Positions 15,541 to 25,800 of a stretch of DNA of 64,000 bases are shown here, piece after piece. The notes beneath the pieces were generated by a model that was not told the origin of the DNA, ran no database searches, and was given only the letters and a program-made list of their open reading frames with translations. The stretch comes from Clostridia bacterium (GTDB lineage: Bacteria; Bacillota; Clostridia; Oscillospirales; Acutalibacteraceae). The number at the start of each line of letters is the position of its first letter. Positions within the stretch are counted from its first letter, which is position 1. Made by a program: the position numbers and the translations under genes. The DNA is taken from assembly GCA_017437005.1 (NCBI GenBank), contig JAFSBZ010000033.1, forward strand, positions 38,870 through 102,869. Direction: 5' to 3'.

Positions 15541-16155
15541 ATGGAAAATGTTTACAACAACACTTCAAACGGTAATAAGCACGATAGAGAATGGTATTTT
15601 TCTGAAGAAGGTCGTATTGCATATGAACAAGCCGACAGTATACTTAAGAAAATTGAGTATTTTTACAATTATTTAAATGCAGGCTACTCAAGCGGTGGAA
15701 GCGAATCAGATTACAAATTTGCAATTTTATTAGCTTGTGGAATTGCAAATTCAAGATTTTCTTATTCCAAATATCCCGATATTTTAAGCGAAAAAAGTAA
15801 TCCATTTATGAAATTATATTTGGTTGACGGATTATTGGGCTATGAGGAAAATGCAGCTGAATTGATGGGTTGTCTGCACGAAAAATCTGATTATGCCAAT
15901 AAAAAACGCAAAGCATCGTGCAGATATGACGAATGGATAGCGTTACAAATGCCACAAGATCGTTCTATGGAAGACATTTATAGAATCGAAAGATTGATAA
16001 TTTGGCTTTTTGGCGAATTTGTCGCAAACAAAGAGCTTGTTAATGAGCCTGTAATAAAGTATTACCCTTACGAGATTGACTCGTTCCTATTAAATTATAG
16101 CGGCTCAGAAGACGACGAATACGACGAAGAGGATTATTTAGTAGAGGAGGAATAA
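15541..16155 (+). CDS. Soluble hypothetical protein with acidic tail
   Basis: 204 residues, aromatic-rich and helical, ending in a strongly acidic tail (EDDEYDEEDYLVEEE). No membrane segment, signal peptide or recognised domain. AAAAGGAG precedes ATG 15541. It follows the zinc-ribbon membrane protein by 86 nt and precedes the next gene by 3 nt, so it probably belongs to the same XRE-controlled operon. Confidence 0.8.
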   Translation: MENVYNNTSNGNKHDREWYFSEEGRIAYEQADSILKKIEYFYNYLNAGYSSGGSESDYKFAILLACGIANSRFSYSKYPDILSEKSNPFMKLYLVDGLLGYEENAAELMGCLHEKSDYANKKRKASCRYDEWIALQMPQDRSMEDIYRIERLIIWLFGEFVANKELVNEPVIKYYPYEIDSFLLNYSGSEDDEYDEEDYLVEEE

Positions 16156-16158
16156 AAT

Positions 16159-16950
16159 ATGAATAAACAAGAGATAATTAAACAATTAAGAGAAATTGCC
16201 TCATTAAGATCAGATATACTTATCAGAAAAGGTGAAAACAATATAGGAAATTGCACCGAACCTATTGAAGAAACCGCAAAAGCAGTAAAACAAGTATTTG
16301 CAGACTATAATTTAACAAGACCGACAATACCACAAATTTTTGAGGATTATGACCTGTTTAAAAACGGTCCGCAAACTGAAACCGATTCAAACTCAAAACC
16401 AAAATTAATAGCAAGCGGAATTGTAGGATTTGCAGTAATGATAATTACAGGAATGGCAGGACTTAAGTCAACACCTGCAATAATAATTGGTATAGTTGCG
16501 GCGATAGTTACCCTAATTTTAATCAGTAAATTATCTAAAAATAAATCTGCTCAAACCCCTAAAGCTCCAACTTGGCAGGAAAAGTATGCTAATTACGATT
16601 TCGATACCGAAATAGAAAAGTTTTTTAGTGAGTGTAAAACGTTTGATGAGCAATTTTTAGTGATTATCAAGCCTTGGGCTGACATAATGGAAGCAAGAAG
16701 AGAAAAGAAAGTTTCGAATGATAAGACAATAGAAGAAGCAAAAGAAAAGCTTTCAAAGTATACCATTATTGATAGAGAATATTTTGCTATTGCAGATAGA
16801 ATAGCAGGTGTTTTACAGGATGATCGCGCTGAAGAATTAGGCGAGGCAATAAATATTGTCCTTGAAGAAATACGCGCCGAAGAACAGTTAAAAGCAACTA
16901 AAGAACAAAATAAAAAGCTTGAAAAAATTGAAGAGCTTTTTGACCTATAA
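16159..16950 (+). CDS. Hypothetical protein with central helical hairpin in the membrane
   Basis: 263 residues: a helical N-terminal part (1-85), two adjacent membrane helices (about 88-104 and 109-126), then a charged helical C-terminal half ending in a coiled coil. GAGGAGG precedes ATG 16159, 3 nt after the previous gene. Likely last gene of the SPFH operon, since terminators follow. Family not recognised. Confidence 0.8.
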   Translation: MNKQEIIKQLREIASLRSDILIRKGENNIGNCTEPIEETAKAVKQVFADYNLTRPTIPQIFEDYDLFKNGPQTETDSNSKPKLIASGIVGFAVMIITGMAGLKSTPAIIIGIVAAIVTLILISKLSKNKSAQTPKAPTWQEKYANYDFDTEIEKFFSECKTFDEQFLVIIKPWADIMEARREKKVSNDKTIEEAKEKLSKYTIIDREYFAIADRIAGVLQDDRAEELGEAINIVLEEIRAEEQLKATKEQNKKLEKIEELFDL

Positions 16951-16962
16951 TAATCAAAAAAT

Positions 16963-16988
16963 AAAACAGGGTTATCAAATCCTGTTTT
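16963..16988 (+). terminator. Hairpin after the SPFH operon
   Basis: AAAACAGG and CCTGTTTT pair around a 10-nt loop; the T-run is inside the stem. Modest terminator, backed by the stronger one at 17008. Confidence 0.5.
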
Positions 16989-17007
16989 AGACTACGCATA
17001 AAGTTTT

Positions 17008-17047
17008 AAAGAGGATGTCTCGCTTAGTTAGCAAGACATCCTCTTTT
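17008..17047. terminator. Bidirectional intrinsic terminator
   Basis: AAAGAGGATGTCT and AGACATCCTCTTT form a perfect 13-bp stem with T-rich flanks on both strands, between the plus-strand SPFH operon and the convergent minus-strand gene at 17051. Confidence 0.85.
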
Positions 17048-17050
17048 TCA

Positions 17051-17980
17051 TTACAGCTTATTTAACATTTTTTCTATTGAATCATCATTTTTAAAATCTA
17101 CGTCGCACGGTTTTTTGTGCATAGACCAATGCTCTGTAAGCTCTACGGTTTCATTTGGTGACACCAATTTTAACGGACTAAGTGATTCAACCTCGATAAA
17201 GCCGTTGTTTGTAAAGGTTTCAAAGCTGCAGTCGTTATCGGGGTAAACCTCAGTTTCGTGATTGGTGTCATACGATTTACGGAATACGTCCTCACCTAAG
17301 CAATAATATGCTTCGGCATTATTAAGACCAAATCCCAACTTAAATGATTGAGCGTTATTTTTGTCTTGATGTAGTGTTACATAGCTTTTACCAAAATACA
17401 CGCGTGGGTCAGCAAGATTAGTATATGGCCATACCGATATATTACGATTATGCAAAAGCCCTGTATCGTTGCTGTTCATTGGCATTATAAGTGTACCGTC
17501 GGTTGCTGATACGGTAAGTCCCCAGATAGCAAATTTTTGTGGCTTGTCTGCGATGTTTGTAACGCGCATAGTAACGTACATATTAGCATCGTCGGGATCC
17601 ATTTTAATTTCTAACTGCTTTTGCCGGCCGTTTTCTTTTTCGGGATTTGGGGTAAATATTGCGCCGTGTTCGGTAATTTCATATTTTACGGGGTCAAGGT
17701 CGGGGTAGTAGCTGTGGGGATAGCTTTCGGGGGAAGTCCATATGCGGTGACCGCCTAAAATCTCCCACTTTCTGCCCTCACCAAAAAAGTCGCAAAATTC
17801 ACGGTCTTCTTTTGGTGCCATAACACTACGGTTATCACACATAATGTTTTGTCCGCCCATATATCCAAAACGGATAATACGAGGACCTACATCAACGGTT
17901 ACAAGCGCTTCAATTACGCCGTTAGACAGGCTTAACACCTTGCCGTAGTTTTTGTAATCTTTAATTTCGGTTTTAATCAT
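17051..17980 (-). CDS. Galactose-mutarotase-fold protein (DUF4380-like)
   Basis: 309 residues resembling aldose-epimerase/mutarotase-fold proteins of the DUF4380 type: ALVTVDVGPRIIRFGY near the N-terminus, GEGRKWEILGGHRIWTSPE in the middle, then ELTEHW near the end. Probably binds or interconverts a sugar; the substrate is unknown. Its start overlaps the tmcAL stop by 4 nt (ATGA), so the two are co-transcribed although no functional link is obvious. SD AGGAAG fits the start. Confidence 0.8.
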   Translation of the reverse strand: MIKTEIKDYKNYGKVLSLSNGVIEALVTVDVGPRIIRFGYMGGQNIMCDNRSVMAPKEDREFCDFFGEGRKWEILGGHRIWTSPESYPHSYYPDLDPVKYEITEHGAIFTPNPEKENGRQKQLEIKMDPDDANMYVTMRVTNIADKPQKFAIWGLTVSATDGTLIMPMNSNDTGLLHNRNISVWPYTNLADPRVYFGKSYVTLHQDKNNAQSFKLGFGLNNAEAYYCLGEDVFRKSYDTNHETEVYPDNDCSFETFTNNGFIEVESLSPLKLVSPNETVELTEHWSMHKKPCDVDFKNDDSIEKMLNKL

Positions 17981-19152
17981 AGCAATTCTTCCTTTTTAAG
18001 TATTTTCATTCTTTGCTCGGTGCCGCACTCAAGCGGAACGCCCAAACAAAGATTATATATATCGGTAGTGCGACACTCGATATCAAAAATTTTTTGAGAG
18101 TCGCTGTCAAGCGATTTAATTTGCATTGCACGGGTAATAACAGGTATTATGCCTTGAGGCGATTTTAAATGCGATAAGCCCTGCTCGCTAAAGCCTAACA
18201 CACGCACATAGGGTGGGGTAGTCATAAAAAACTGATTATCAATATCTAAAAATGCCGAAAGCACCAGCCGTCTTATGCGGGCAAGGGTATAACGCTTGGT
18301 TTTAATCATATTATAAAGCTCATCAAGGCTTGTTGCAACACGTGCGGAAAAATAAATTTTGTTTTCGAGTCCTTCGCTTATATCGGGCAGATTTTTTAGC
18401 ATATCGGTAGATTTTGTGCGTATGGAATATAAAATTGCGGTCTCTAACCGTTTTATATCTGCAATATGCTCGGGTTGTATGATGCCGCGTATTTCACGTG
18501 GCATAAAGCGTTCGGTGTAGCCTATGTTTTCCTTTAAAAGCTCGCCGCGAATAAATGACGATGAAACAAATCCATTGTCAATCTCATTTGAATCGTGGCC
18601 TGCTCCCACTCGCTTTATGGTGTGAAATTCAATTGGTAAATTAAGCTTTTTGGCGGCTAAAATGTATTCAATACCAAGATTATTGTTTGGTGTGCGAAGC
18701 AGTGTAAAATCCACACCCAATTCACTTGCCGCCTGCTCACGCGCTACGGCAAAGGTAACACCCGATTTTGATTTTTGAGTAACCTTTTCAAAAAATGCAT
18801 CGCTTAAAAGAACGTCGGCGGCATTGGTAAGAGCGTTAATATCGCCACACTCACTGCCAAACAAAATTTTATCGCAACCTAAATTATATAGCTGCCATAC
18901 ACCGCCAAGCGCAAAGTTTTGCGCTGTAGACATACTCCATAGCACAGGCATTTCGGCTACAATATCAGCACCGCATAAAAGGGCAAATTTTGCGCGCTGT
19001 GTTTTAGATAAAATTGCAACATCACCGCGTTGCACAAAGTTTCCGCTTATAACGCAAGCTACCGTATCACCAAGCGTTTTGGCATAGTCAATAAGTCGCT
19101 TATGACCTGTGTGCAGGGGATTAAATTCTGCAATAATACCAACACACGACAA
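17977..19152 (-). CDS. tmcAL: tRNA(Met) cytidine acetate ligase
   Basis: 391 residues from TTG 19152. This start is preferred over GTG 19161 because GAGGTG then lies 6 nt upstream and the product opens MSCVGIIAEFNPLHTGH like known TmcAL. HxGH (HTGH) is the nucleotidyltransferase signature, and GNFVQRGD is also conserved. In Bacillus TmcAL uses acetate and ATP to make N4-acetylcytidine at the wobble base of elongator tRNA-Met. Acetate kinase is divergently encoded next door, an amusing link through acetate but not proof of joint function. Confidence 0.9.
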   Translation of the reverse strand: MSCVGIIAEFNPLHTGHKRLIDYAKTLGDTVACVISGNFVQRGDVAILSKTQRAKFALLCGADIVAEMPVLWSMSTAQNFALGGVWQLYNLGCDKILFGSECGDINALTNAADVLLSDAFFEKVTQKSKSGVTFAVAREQAASELGVDFTLLRTPNNNLGIEYILAAKKLNLPIEFHTIKRVGAGHDSNEIDNGFVSSSFIRGELLKENIGYTERFMPREIRGIIQPEHIADIKRLETAILYSIRTKSTDMLKNLPDISEGLENKIYFSARVATSLDELYNMIKTKRYTLARIRRLVLSAFLDIDNQFFMTTPPYVRVLGFSEQGLSHLKSPQGIIPVITRAMQIKSLDSDSQKIFDIECRTTDIYNLCLGVPLECGTEQRMKILKKEELL

Positions 19153-19179
19153 AAAAATCACCTCTTTTTACAAAAACAC

Positions 19180-19208
19180 TTGAAAAATCGAAACCAATAA
19201 AGTAAAAT
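19180..19208 (+). promoter_or_regulatory. Promoter of ackA
   Basis: TTGAAA (19180-19185), a 17-bp spacer and TAAAAT (19203-19208). The transcription start would lie just before the palindrome at 19221. Confidence 0.55.
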
Positions 19209-19220
19209 AATCATATATGC

Positions 19221-19244
19221 TTTATGGTAATATTTTACCATAAA
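19221..19244. promoter_or_regulatory. Perfect 10-bp palindrome downstream of the ackA promoter
   Basis: TTTATGGTAA and TTACCATAAA flank a TATT spacer. It falls in the ackA leader just after the predicted start, so it could be a roadblock operator or an RNA hairpin without a T-run. Confidence 0.55.
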
Positions 19245-19287
19245 TAAAATAATGTTTCAATACGAAAATTTAAAAGGAGAAGTCGAA

Positions 19288-20487
19288 ATGAAAGTATTTG
19301 TAGTTAATGCAGGCAGTTCATCACTTAAGTATCAGCTTATTGATATGGATAATGAAGAGGTATTGGCAAAGGGCCTTTGTCAGCGAATAGGTGTAACTGG
19401 TGATATTACACACAAGGCTGCTGACGGCAGAGTATATCAGGCGGATATTCCAATGCCTACACACAGCGAGGCTTTTGAGGCTGTTGTTTACGCTATGACT
19501 AAATCAGAAGCAAAGGTTATTGATTCACTTGATGAGGTTGGCGCTATAGGTCACCGTGTTGTTCACGGTGCTGAAGAGTTTAATAAATCGGCTCTTATTA
19601 CCGACGAAATGATTGCAAAGGTTCGCGAGTGCAGTGTTATGGCTCCGCTTCACAATCCTGCAAATATTTTGGGTATTGAAGCTTGCACCAAAACGTTTGG
19701 TGACAAGGTTCCTCAGGTTGGTGTATTTGATACATCCTTCCATCAGACAATGCCTGCCGAAGCATTTATGTACGCATTACCATATAAGTATTACGAGGAT
19801 TATCGTGTGCGCAAGTACGGCTTCCACGGTACATCACACAGCTTTGTAAGTGATAGAGCGGCTGTTCTTGAAGGCAAGGATAAAAAGGACATTAAAATTA
19901 TTACCTGTCACCTTGGTAACGGTTGTTCAATCAGCGCTATTAAAGACGGTGTTTGTGTTGATACCTCTATGGGCTTTACCCCACTTGATGGATTTATGAT
20001 GGGCACCCGTAGCGGAACACTTGATCCTTCAACCCTTACATACATTGCCGAAAAAGAAAATCTTACATTTGCTGATATTGATGCTATTTGCAATAAAGAG
20101 TCAGGTGTTTTGGGTATTTCAGGTGTTTCTAACGACAACCGTGATGTTGCGGCTGCGGCAGAAAAAGGCAACAAACGCGCTCAGCTTGCAATTGATATGC
20201 AGCGTTATCAAATTCTTAAATTTGTTGGCTCTTATATTGCCGCAATGAACGGTGTTGATACAATTGTATTTACAGGCGGTATAGGTGAAAACGATGAAGA
20301 GCTTCGTGAATATATTTGCGAAAACTTGGGTTATCTTGGTGTAAAGCTTAATGCCGAGGCTAACCGCGTTCACGGTGAGGAAATCAAGATTTCTGCCGAT
20401 GACAGTAAGGTTAATGTTTACATTATTCCTACCAACGAAGAGCTTAAAATTGCACGTGACACAAAGGCTATTGTAGAAGCACTTTAA
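19288..20487 (+). CDS. ackA: Acetate kinase
   Basis: 399 residues, standard length. ATG 19288 is chosen because AAAGGAGAAG precedes it and the product starts MKVFVVNAGSSSLKYQLI. Family signatures are present: VNAGSSSLK, the HRVVHGAE region, VFDTSFH and FTGGIGEND. Converts acetyl phosphate and ADP to acetate and ATP. No pta is in the window; PduL (48435) can supply acetyl phosphate. Confidence 0.97.
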   Translation: MKVFVVNAGSSSLKYQLIDMDNEEVLAKGLCQRIGVTGDITHKAADGRVYQADIPMPTHSEAFEAVVYAMTKSEAKVIDSLDEVGAIGHRVVHGAEEFNKSALITDEMIAKVRECSVMAPLHNPANILGIEACTKTFGDKVPQVGVFDTSFHQTMPAEAFMYALPYKYYEDYRVRKYGFHGTSHSFVSDRAAVLEGKDKKDIKIITCHLGNGCSISAIKDGVCVDTSMGFTPLDGFMMGTRSGTLDPSTLTYIAEKENLTFADIDAICNKESGVLGISGVSNDNRDVAAAAEKGNKRAQLAIDMQRYQILKFVGSYIAAMNGVDTIVFTGGIGENDEELREYICENLGYLGVKLNAEANRVHGEEIKISADDSKVNVYIIPTNEELKIARDTKAIVEAL

Positions 20488-20504
20488 ATTTAAACGAAAG
20501 GTTT

Positions 20505-20545
20505 AGCGGAAAACCGCATCATATTGATGTTGTTTTCCGCTTTCT
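20505..20545 (+). terminator. Intrinsic terminator after ackA
   Basis: AGCGGAAAAC and GTTTTCCGCT form a stem, extended inside by CATCA/TGATG, followed by TTTCTTC. It lies only ~8 nt before the galK start. Confidence 0.75.
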
Positions 20546-20552
20546 TCAAATT

Positions 20553-21830
20553 ATGAATACTAATGAATTAAAACAAAATATACAAAACGGAAAATTTGAC
20601 AAAGAGTTTACAATGCTTTATGGTGATGTCGAGCTCGCTAAAGAGCGTTATACCGACGCTATAGATGAGTTTGTAAATCTTTATGGCGATATGGACGATA
20701 TTCGTCTTTTTTCGGCTCCCGGTCGTACCGAAATAGGCGGCAACCATACCGACCACCAGCACGGGCTTGTGCTTGCAGGCAGCGTAAATCTTGATGTTAT
20801 TGCAATAGTATCGCCAAATAATGAAAATATAATACGAATTAAATCAAAAGGCTATAATATGGATGAGGTTGATATTACAGACCTTAGTAAAAAAGAGTCA
20901 GAAGCCGGTAGAGCTCGCTCGCTTATACGCGGCGTGGTGGCTGCATTTAAGAATGCAGGATATAATGTTGCTGGGTTTAACGCGTACACAACCTCAAACG
21001 TATTAAAAGGCTCGGGGCTTTCGTCTTCGGCAGCATTTGAGGTTTTGGTGTCAAATATTGTTAACGGACTTTTTAATGGGCATAAGGTTGATGCCGTAAC
21101 TATAGCAAAATATTCGCAGTATGCCGAGCGTGAATATTTTGGTAAGCCGTGTGGTCTTCTTGACCAGATGGCTTCAAGTGTGGGCGGCTTTACATATGCT
21201 GATTTTAATGACCCACAAAACCCTATTGTCGAGAAAATCAATCTTGACTTAAATACTTCAAATCATACGCTTTGTGTGGTAGATACGGGTGGTAATCACG
21301 CAAATCTGACGCAGGATTATGCAGATATAACGCTTGAATGTAAGGCTGTAAGTAATGCTTTGGGCGTAGATTTTTTACGTGATGCAAATGAAGATGCGTT
21401 TTACAATAACTATGCCGAAATACGCGAAAAATGCGGCGATAGGGCAATGCTTCGCGCGATGCACTTTTTTGCCGAGAACAAGCGTGTTTTAACGCAAAAA
21501 TCTGCTTTAAAACGCGGCGATTTCAACACGTTTTTTGTAACTGTAAAACGTTCGGGAGAGTCCTCTTACGACCTACTTCAAAATGTTTATTCTCCCAGTA
21601 ATCCAAAAGAACAGGCTATTTCTTTAGCGCTTGCTCTTACAAAGCAATTTTTAAATGGTCGCGGTGCATACCGCGTGCACGGCGGCGGTTTTGCGGGCAC
21701 TATTCAGTGCTATATTCCAAACCGTATGTATGATGCGTATAAAGCTATGATTGAATCGGTGTTTGGCGAAGGCGCTTGTGTAAAATTGTTTGTTCGTGCC
21801 GTAGGTGGATATGAGCTTGTGGGTGAATAA
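20553..21830 (+). CDS. galK: Galactokinase
   Basis: 425 residues of the GHMP kinase superfamily. GRTEIGGNHTDHQHG is the galactokinase signature, LKGSGLSSSAAFEV the ATP-binding GHMP motif, and GAYRVHGGGFAGT the third motif. Phosphorylates galactose in the Leloir pathway; galT and galE are not in the window. No Shine-Dalgarno sequence precedes ATG 20553 and a terminator hairpin ends just upstream, so expression may depend on read-through or an internal start. Confidence 0.92.
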   Translation: MNTNELKQNIQNGKFDKEFTMLYGDVELAKERYTDAIDEFVNLYGDMDDIRLFSAPGRTEIGGNHTDHQHGLVLAGSVNLDVIAIVSPNNENIIRIKSKGYNMDEVDITDLSKKESEAGRARSLIRGVVAAFKNAGYNVAGFNAYTTSNVLKGSGLSSSAAFEVLVSNIVNGLFNGHKVDAVTIAKYSQYAEREYFGKPCGLLDQMASSVGGFTYADFNDPQNPIVEKINLDLNTSNHTLCVVDTGGNHANLTQDYADITLECKAVSNALGVDFLRDANEDAFYNNYAEIREKCGDRAMLRAMHFFAENKRVLTQKSALKRGDFNTFFVTVKRSGESSYDLLQNVYSPSNPKEQAISLALALTKQFLNGRGAYRVHGGGFAGTIQCYIPNRMYDAYKAMIESVFGEGACVKLFVRAVGGYELVGE

Positions 21831-21831
21831 T

Positions 21832-22551
21832 ATGACCGAAAGTATTTGGAACGGATTTAAGCGCCTTGATTTTAAGTTTGAGGGTAGAGATTGTATTCTT
21901 GTGTGTCCCGATAGTGCGTGTGAAGGCAATAAATGGCTATATCGCACCGAATATTTTGGTGCTTTTCCTGATTTGGAATTAGAAATGCTAAATGCAGGTT
22001 ATCATCTTGCCTTTATGACAAATAAAACTCGTTTGTGTCCTGAATCTGATACCGATATGCGACCTAAGTTTTGTGATTATTTGAGCGAAAAATTTGGTCT
22101 TAATAAAAAATGCGCGCTTGTTGGTATGAGCTGTGGTGGTATGCAGGCGGTGTATTTTGCGGCAAAGTACCCGCAGTATGTGGCGTGCGCGTATCTTGAT
22201 GCGCCCGTTATGAACTATCTAAGTTGGCCTTTTGCGTTAGGTATGGGTCAGGACGATTGTTCAAAAGAGTTTATAGATAATATGGGCTTTGGTTTACCAG
22301 AGCTTATAAATTTTAGAAATCATCCAATAGACCAAAAAGAAAAATTGCTAAAATCGGGCGTACCGATAATGTTGGTTTCGGGCGATAGCGACAAAACAGT
22401 ACCGTTTTGTGAAAACGGACAGCTTTTGTGGGATTATTACAAGGCTAATAATGCTGAAATTGAGGTAATAATAAAGCCGGGCGGTGACCACCATCCACAT
22501 GGGCTTCCCGACAACACACCAATTGTTGAATTTATACAAAAGTATTATTAG
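21832..22551 (+). CDS. Alpha/beta hydrolase
   Basis: 239 residues from ATG 21832, immediately after the galK stop. The nucleophile elbow is GMSCGG (Ser at about 105), with acid residue in SGDSDKTVP and His in GGDHHPHG, a full alpha/beta-hydrolase triad. Probably an esterase of the prolyl-oligopeptidase/acetyl-xylan-esterase type; position behind galK hints at deacylation of sugar substrates. Its stop codon is the edge of a dispersed repeat. Confidence 0.85.
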   Translation: MTESIWNGFKRLDFKFEGRDCILVCPDSACEGNKWLYRTEYFGAFPDLELEMLNAGYHLAFMTNKTRLCPESDTDMRPKFCDYLSEKFGLNKKCALVGMSCGGMQAVYFAAKYPQYVACAYLDAPVMNYLSWPFALGMGQDDCSKEFIDNMGFGLPELINFRNHPIDQKEKLLKSGVPIMLVSGDSDKTVPFCENGQLLWDYYKANNAEIEVIIKPGGDHHPHGLPDNTPIVEFIQKYY

Positions 22552-22685
22552 CCTCCACTTGTTAGTTGCAAGGGGAGGTGTCACCCATAGGGTGACGGAG
22601 GGGATGATGTCTTAAGTTTTTATCAAACCCTTATCCCCTCAGTCTCGTTACACTCGACAGCTCCCTTTGAACATCAAGGGGAGCC
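22551..22685. repeat. Dispersed ~135-bp palindromic repeat, copy 1
   Basis: Begins GCCTCC and ends GGGGAGCC. It contains several nested hairpins: CCTCC...GGAGG, GTCACCC/GGGTGAC, GGGAT...ATCCC and a final CTCCCTTTG/CAAGGGGAG. A related copy lies at 27961-28101. The layout is that of a non-autonomous REP/MITE-like element common in gut Clostridia; it abuts the hydrolase stop codon and may serve as its terminator. Confidence 0.8.
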
Positions 22686-22751
22686 TTTTTGCGTATTGTT
22701 ATTTTGTACAAATTTCCAAAGTGAATTCGATTAAATTTGTGGAAAAAAGTC

Positions 22752-22780
22752 TTGAATTTTTTTATGGAGAGTGGTAGAAT
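22752..22780 (+). promoter_or_regulatory. Promoter of the large surface-protein gene
   Basis: TTGAAT (22752-22757), a 17-bp spacer and TAGAAT (22775-22780) with an extended TGG in front. Confidence 0.6.
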
Positions 22781-22820
22781 ATACAATGAATAAATATTAT
22801 GTTGAAAGGGAGTTTATCTT

Positions 22821-25800
22821 ATGAAGAAAACAATTCAAAAATTACTTTCAGTAATTCTTGTGGCGGCTATCTGCGTAAGCACGCTTTGCGGTAGTTTAAT
22901 TTCTGCAAATGCGGCTGTAACAGGTACCTACAATGTTGTTGGTGACGCAGTTGGCGCAGGCGAAAAAGTAGTTACTATGGAAGTAACACTCACAGGTGAC
23001 AATCTTACATCGGGCACATTTGACCTTATGTTTGGCGAGGATGTTATCGATGACGTTAACTTTGACGAAAACGGTGACTATGTTATACCTACCAACGAAA
23101 CTCTTGAAGAATTTTATGCAAGAGATAAGGTTGACCCCGTAACCGGCGAGAGAAACTTTATGATTGCTGCTGTTAACTACTATAAGGAAGTTCAGGTTGA
23201 AGAGCCTGTATATGATTCCGAGGGTAATCAAACAGGCACACAAACTGTTACCAAGACAGTTGTTGATACCGATAAGTCATACAAAGAAAATGAAGGCAAC
23301 AAAGGTACATTGCTTCCTAACGTTTATGACGGTAAGGTTGGTCTTTATGATACAAAGATTGAAATTACCGGTGGTGTACTTGCAGACAACACAGTTGTTG
23401 ATGCCGGTAATGTAGATCAGTATTTTACCAACAGCAACTATGCTGCATTTTCTAAGGGCGAAAGCAACACAACCAATGCTATTGATGGTGACAGTGATGA
23501 CGGTAGAAAATACATCTACAATATGACTGATAATTATAAGACAGCAATCGATAGTAAAACTACATTATATACAGTTGCTGACGGTGAAAGCACTAAAGGC
23601 GTTTATAAATTGGATAACGCTTTGCTTGATAAATACTACCGTGAGTACACTACCGTTGACGTAGCAACCGAGACACTTGGTTACTCTATTTCAACCGTTA
23701 GTGAAGACAGTATTGGCCAAACCCATTCATACGCACAGTATGCACAGGGCTTTAAGGATATTACCTTTAATTCAAATGCCGCATTTAAATCTATTACATT
23801 TACCGTTACATTCGACTTTACCGGTACTTGTGACCGTATTGGTGCAAATGGCGTAGTAGATGCTGAAGAGTTAATTGGTACTACAACCGTTGACGGAGTA
23901 GAACAAAAATACAGAAACCGTGACGGTCACTGGGCTAATGAAAACTACGTTCAGTACGATAAAAAATACACTCTTAACTTTGTTGGCAAGGATGGTTTAA
24001 GCGGTCTTTCTGCAGCTCAGGAATATTCAAACACCAACTATTTCCACGTTCACGAAGGCGCTATAGAAGAAACCAAATACGGAGATGTTGATCCAATAAA
24101 CAAGGCAGCCATTGATGCTCTTCTTGCAAAAAATCCTGAGGCTCGCGAGGGCGTGGATTACTTTGAACTTTACAATGCAAGATGTAAAAAGTGCGGTCGA
24201 GTTACACCTATGATTGCAGCTCCCGATCTTCCATATAAAGTATATGAAAAAGATGAAGACGGTAATGATGTTGAGGTTCCCGCTAACGGAAGAAAGGGTT
24301 TATTTGCCTTTAATAACTTCCGTAACATTTCGGGTGCAAGCGTTACTTACGAGGACGATGGTAGTCTTTCGCTTAATCTTCATTATCCTTCATCAATGGA
24401 TTATAATCAAATGATTATTACCGACCAGAACGGTATGGTAATGAGCTATAGCGATACATTAGAGGTTGCAAGCGATAAAACACAGAAATACACTGATGTT
24501 AAATCAAGCTTTGCTGCTTCAAAAATAAAAGTAGATGGAACCGAAATTGCTCGTTATGAGGGCCAGCTTCCAAGTAGTTCTAAGATGATTACCGTTAAGG
24601 GATTTTCGGCTTCTGATATTGAAAAAACACTTTACGTTGCACGCTATACACCTGTAAGTGAAACCGAAACACAGCTTATGGGTATTACACATTCGATTTC
24701 AATTGCCGAATACTGTAACGAGGTAGTAAAAGGTGATAATTCTGATGCAGACAAGCTTGTTGCGGCTGCTCTTGTAAATTATGCAAACGCAGCTACTGTA
24801 GCTTTGGGTACTGCACAGCCTGAAAATCCAAAGATTATTCCTACCGAGATTGATTTGCTTGAGTTTGGCTCATATCTAACCGATATGGGTAGCACCAGCA
24901 CATATTGGGATACCAATGTTGCAGATAACGGCGAAACAGGTGATTCTTGGGACGACCCAATTATAATTGACTCTGCCGAAGAGTTTGTTTATATTGCAAA
25001 GGTGTACAACAGCGACACTGACGGTAAATACTTTAAGGTTGCCGACGATATTGCGGGTTTTGACCTTTCGGGTGGTAAGATAACCGATTATGACGGTACT
25101 TTAGCAGAACAACTTGCCAACGTTCAGGCAAGTGGTAAAAACCACTCAGGTGGTACTCCGGGCTTCCAAGGCCACTTTGATGGTAATGGCGTTACCATCT
25201 ATGGTGCATGGGGTAGCAACAAATCGGTTTCATCCTATTCAGGTCTTTTCACTTGTGCAAAGGGTGACGTAACCATTAAGAATGTAAACGTTAAACTTGC
25301 TTCATTTACCGCTACAACCGCAGCAGGCGGTATCGTAGGTTACTATAAAGGTGAGGGTACTTACTCAGACCATACAACTCTTACTATTGAAAATTGCTCT
25401 GTAACTGAGTCCCATATTGAGATTACAGGCGGTACAGGCACTAACAGCGCCACCAGCGGCTATGGATTCGGTGTGGGCGCTATAGTTGGTAGAGTTGACG
25501 CTGCGCCTTCCTACACCGACACAAATGATGAAGACGGTGACAATAGCACAACCGACACAGTTTACGTAAACAATAAGATAAAAATTAACAACTGCTATGT
25601 GAACCTTGACGAAGATAACTTTACATCTCCTGCAGAAGACGGCGATGAAGCAACCCATGGGCGTGCTTGCCACGGTGGTGTAGTTGGTTTTGCAGGTTCA
25701 AATGCACTTAATGTAAGCAACTGTATCGTTGTTGGCGTTACACCTTATGCAACAACCGAGTGTACTACTCAAAACGACATTCAGCACTCAGGTCTTGCAA

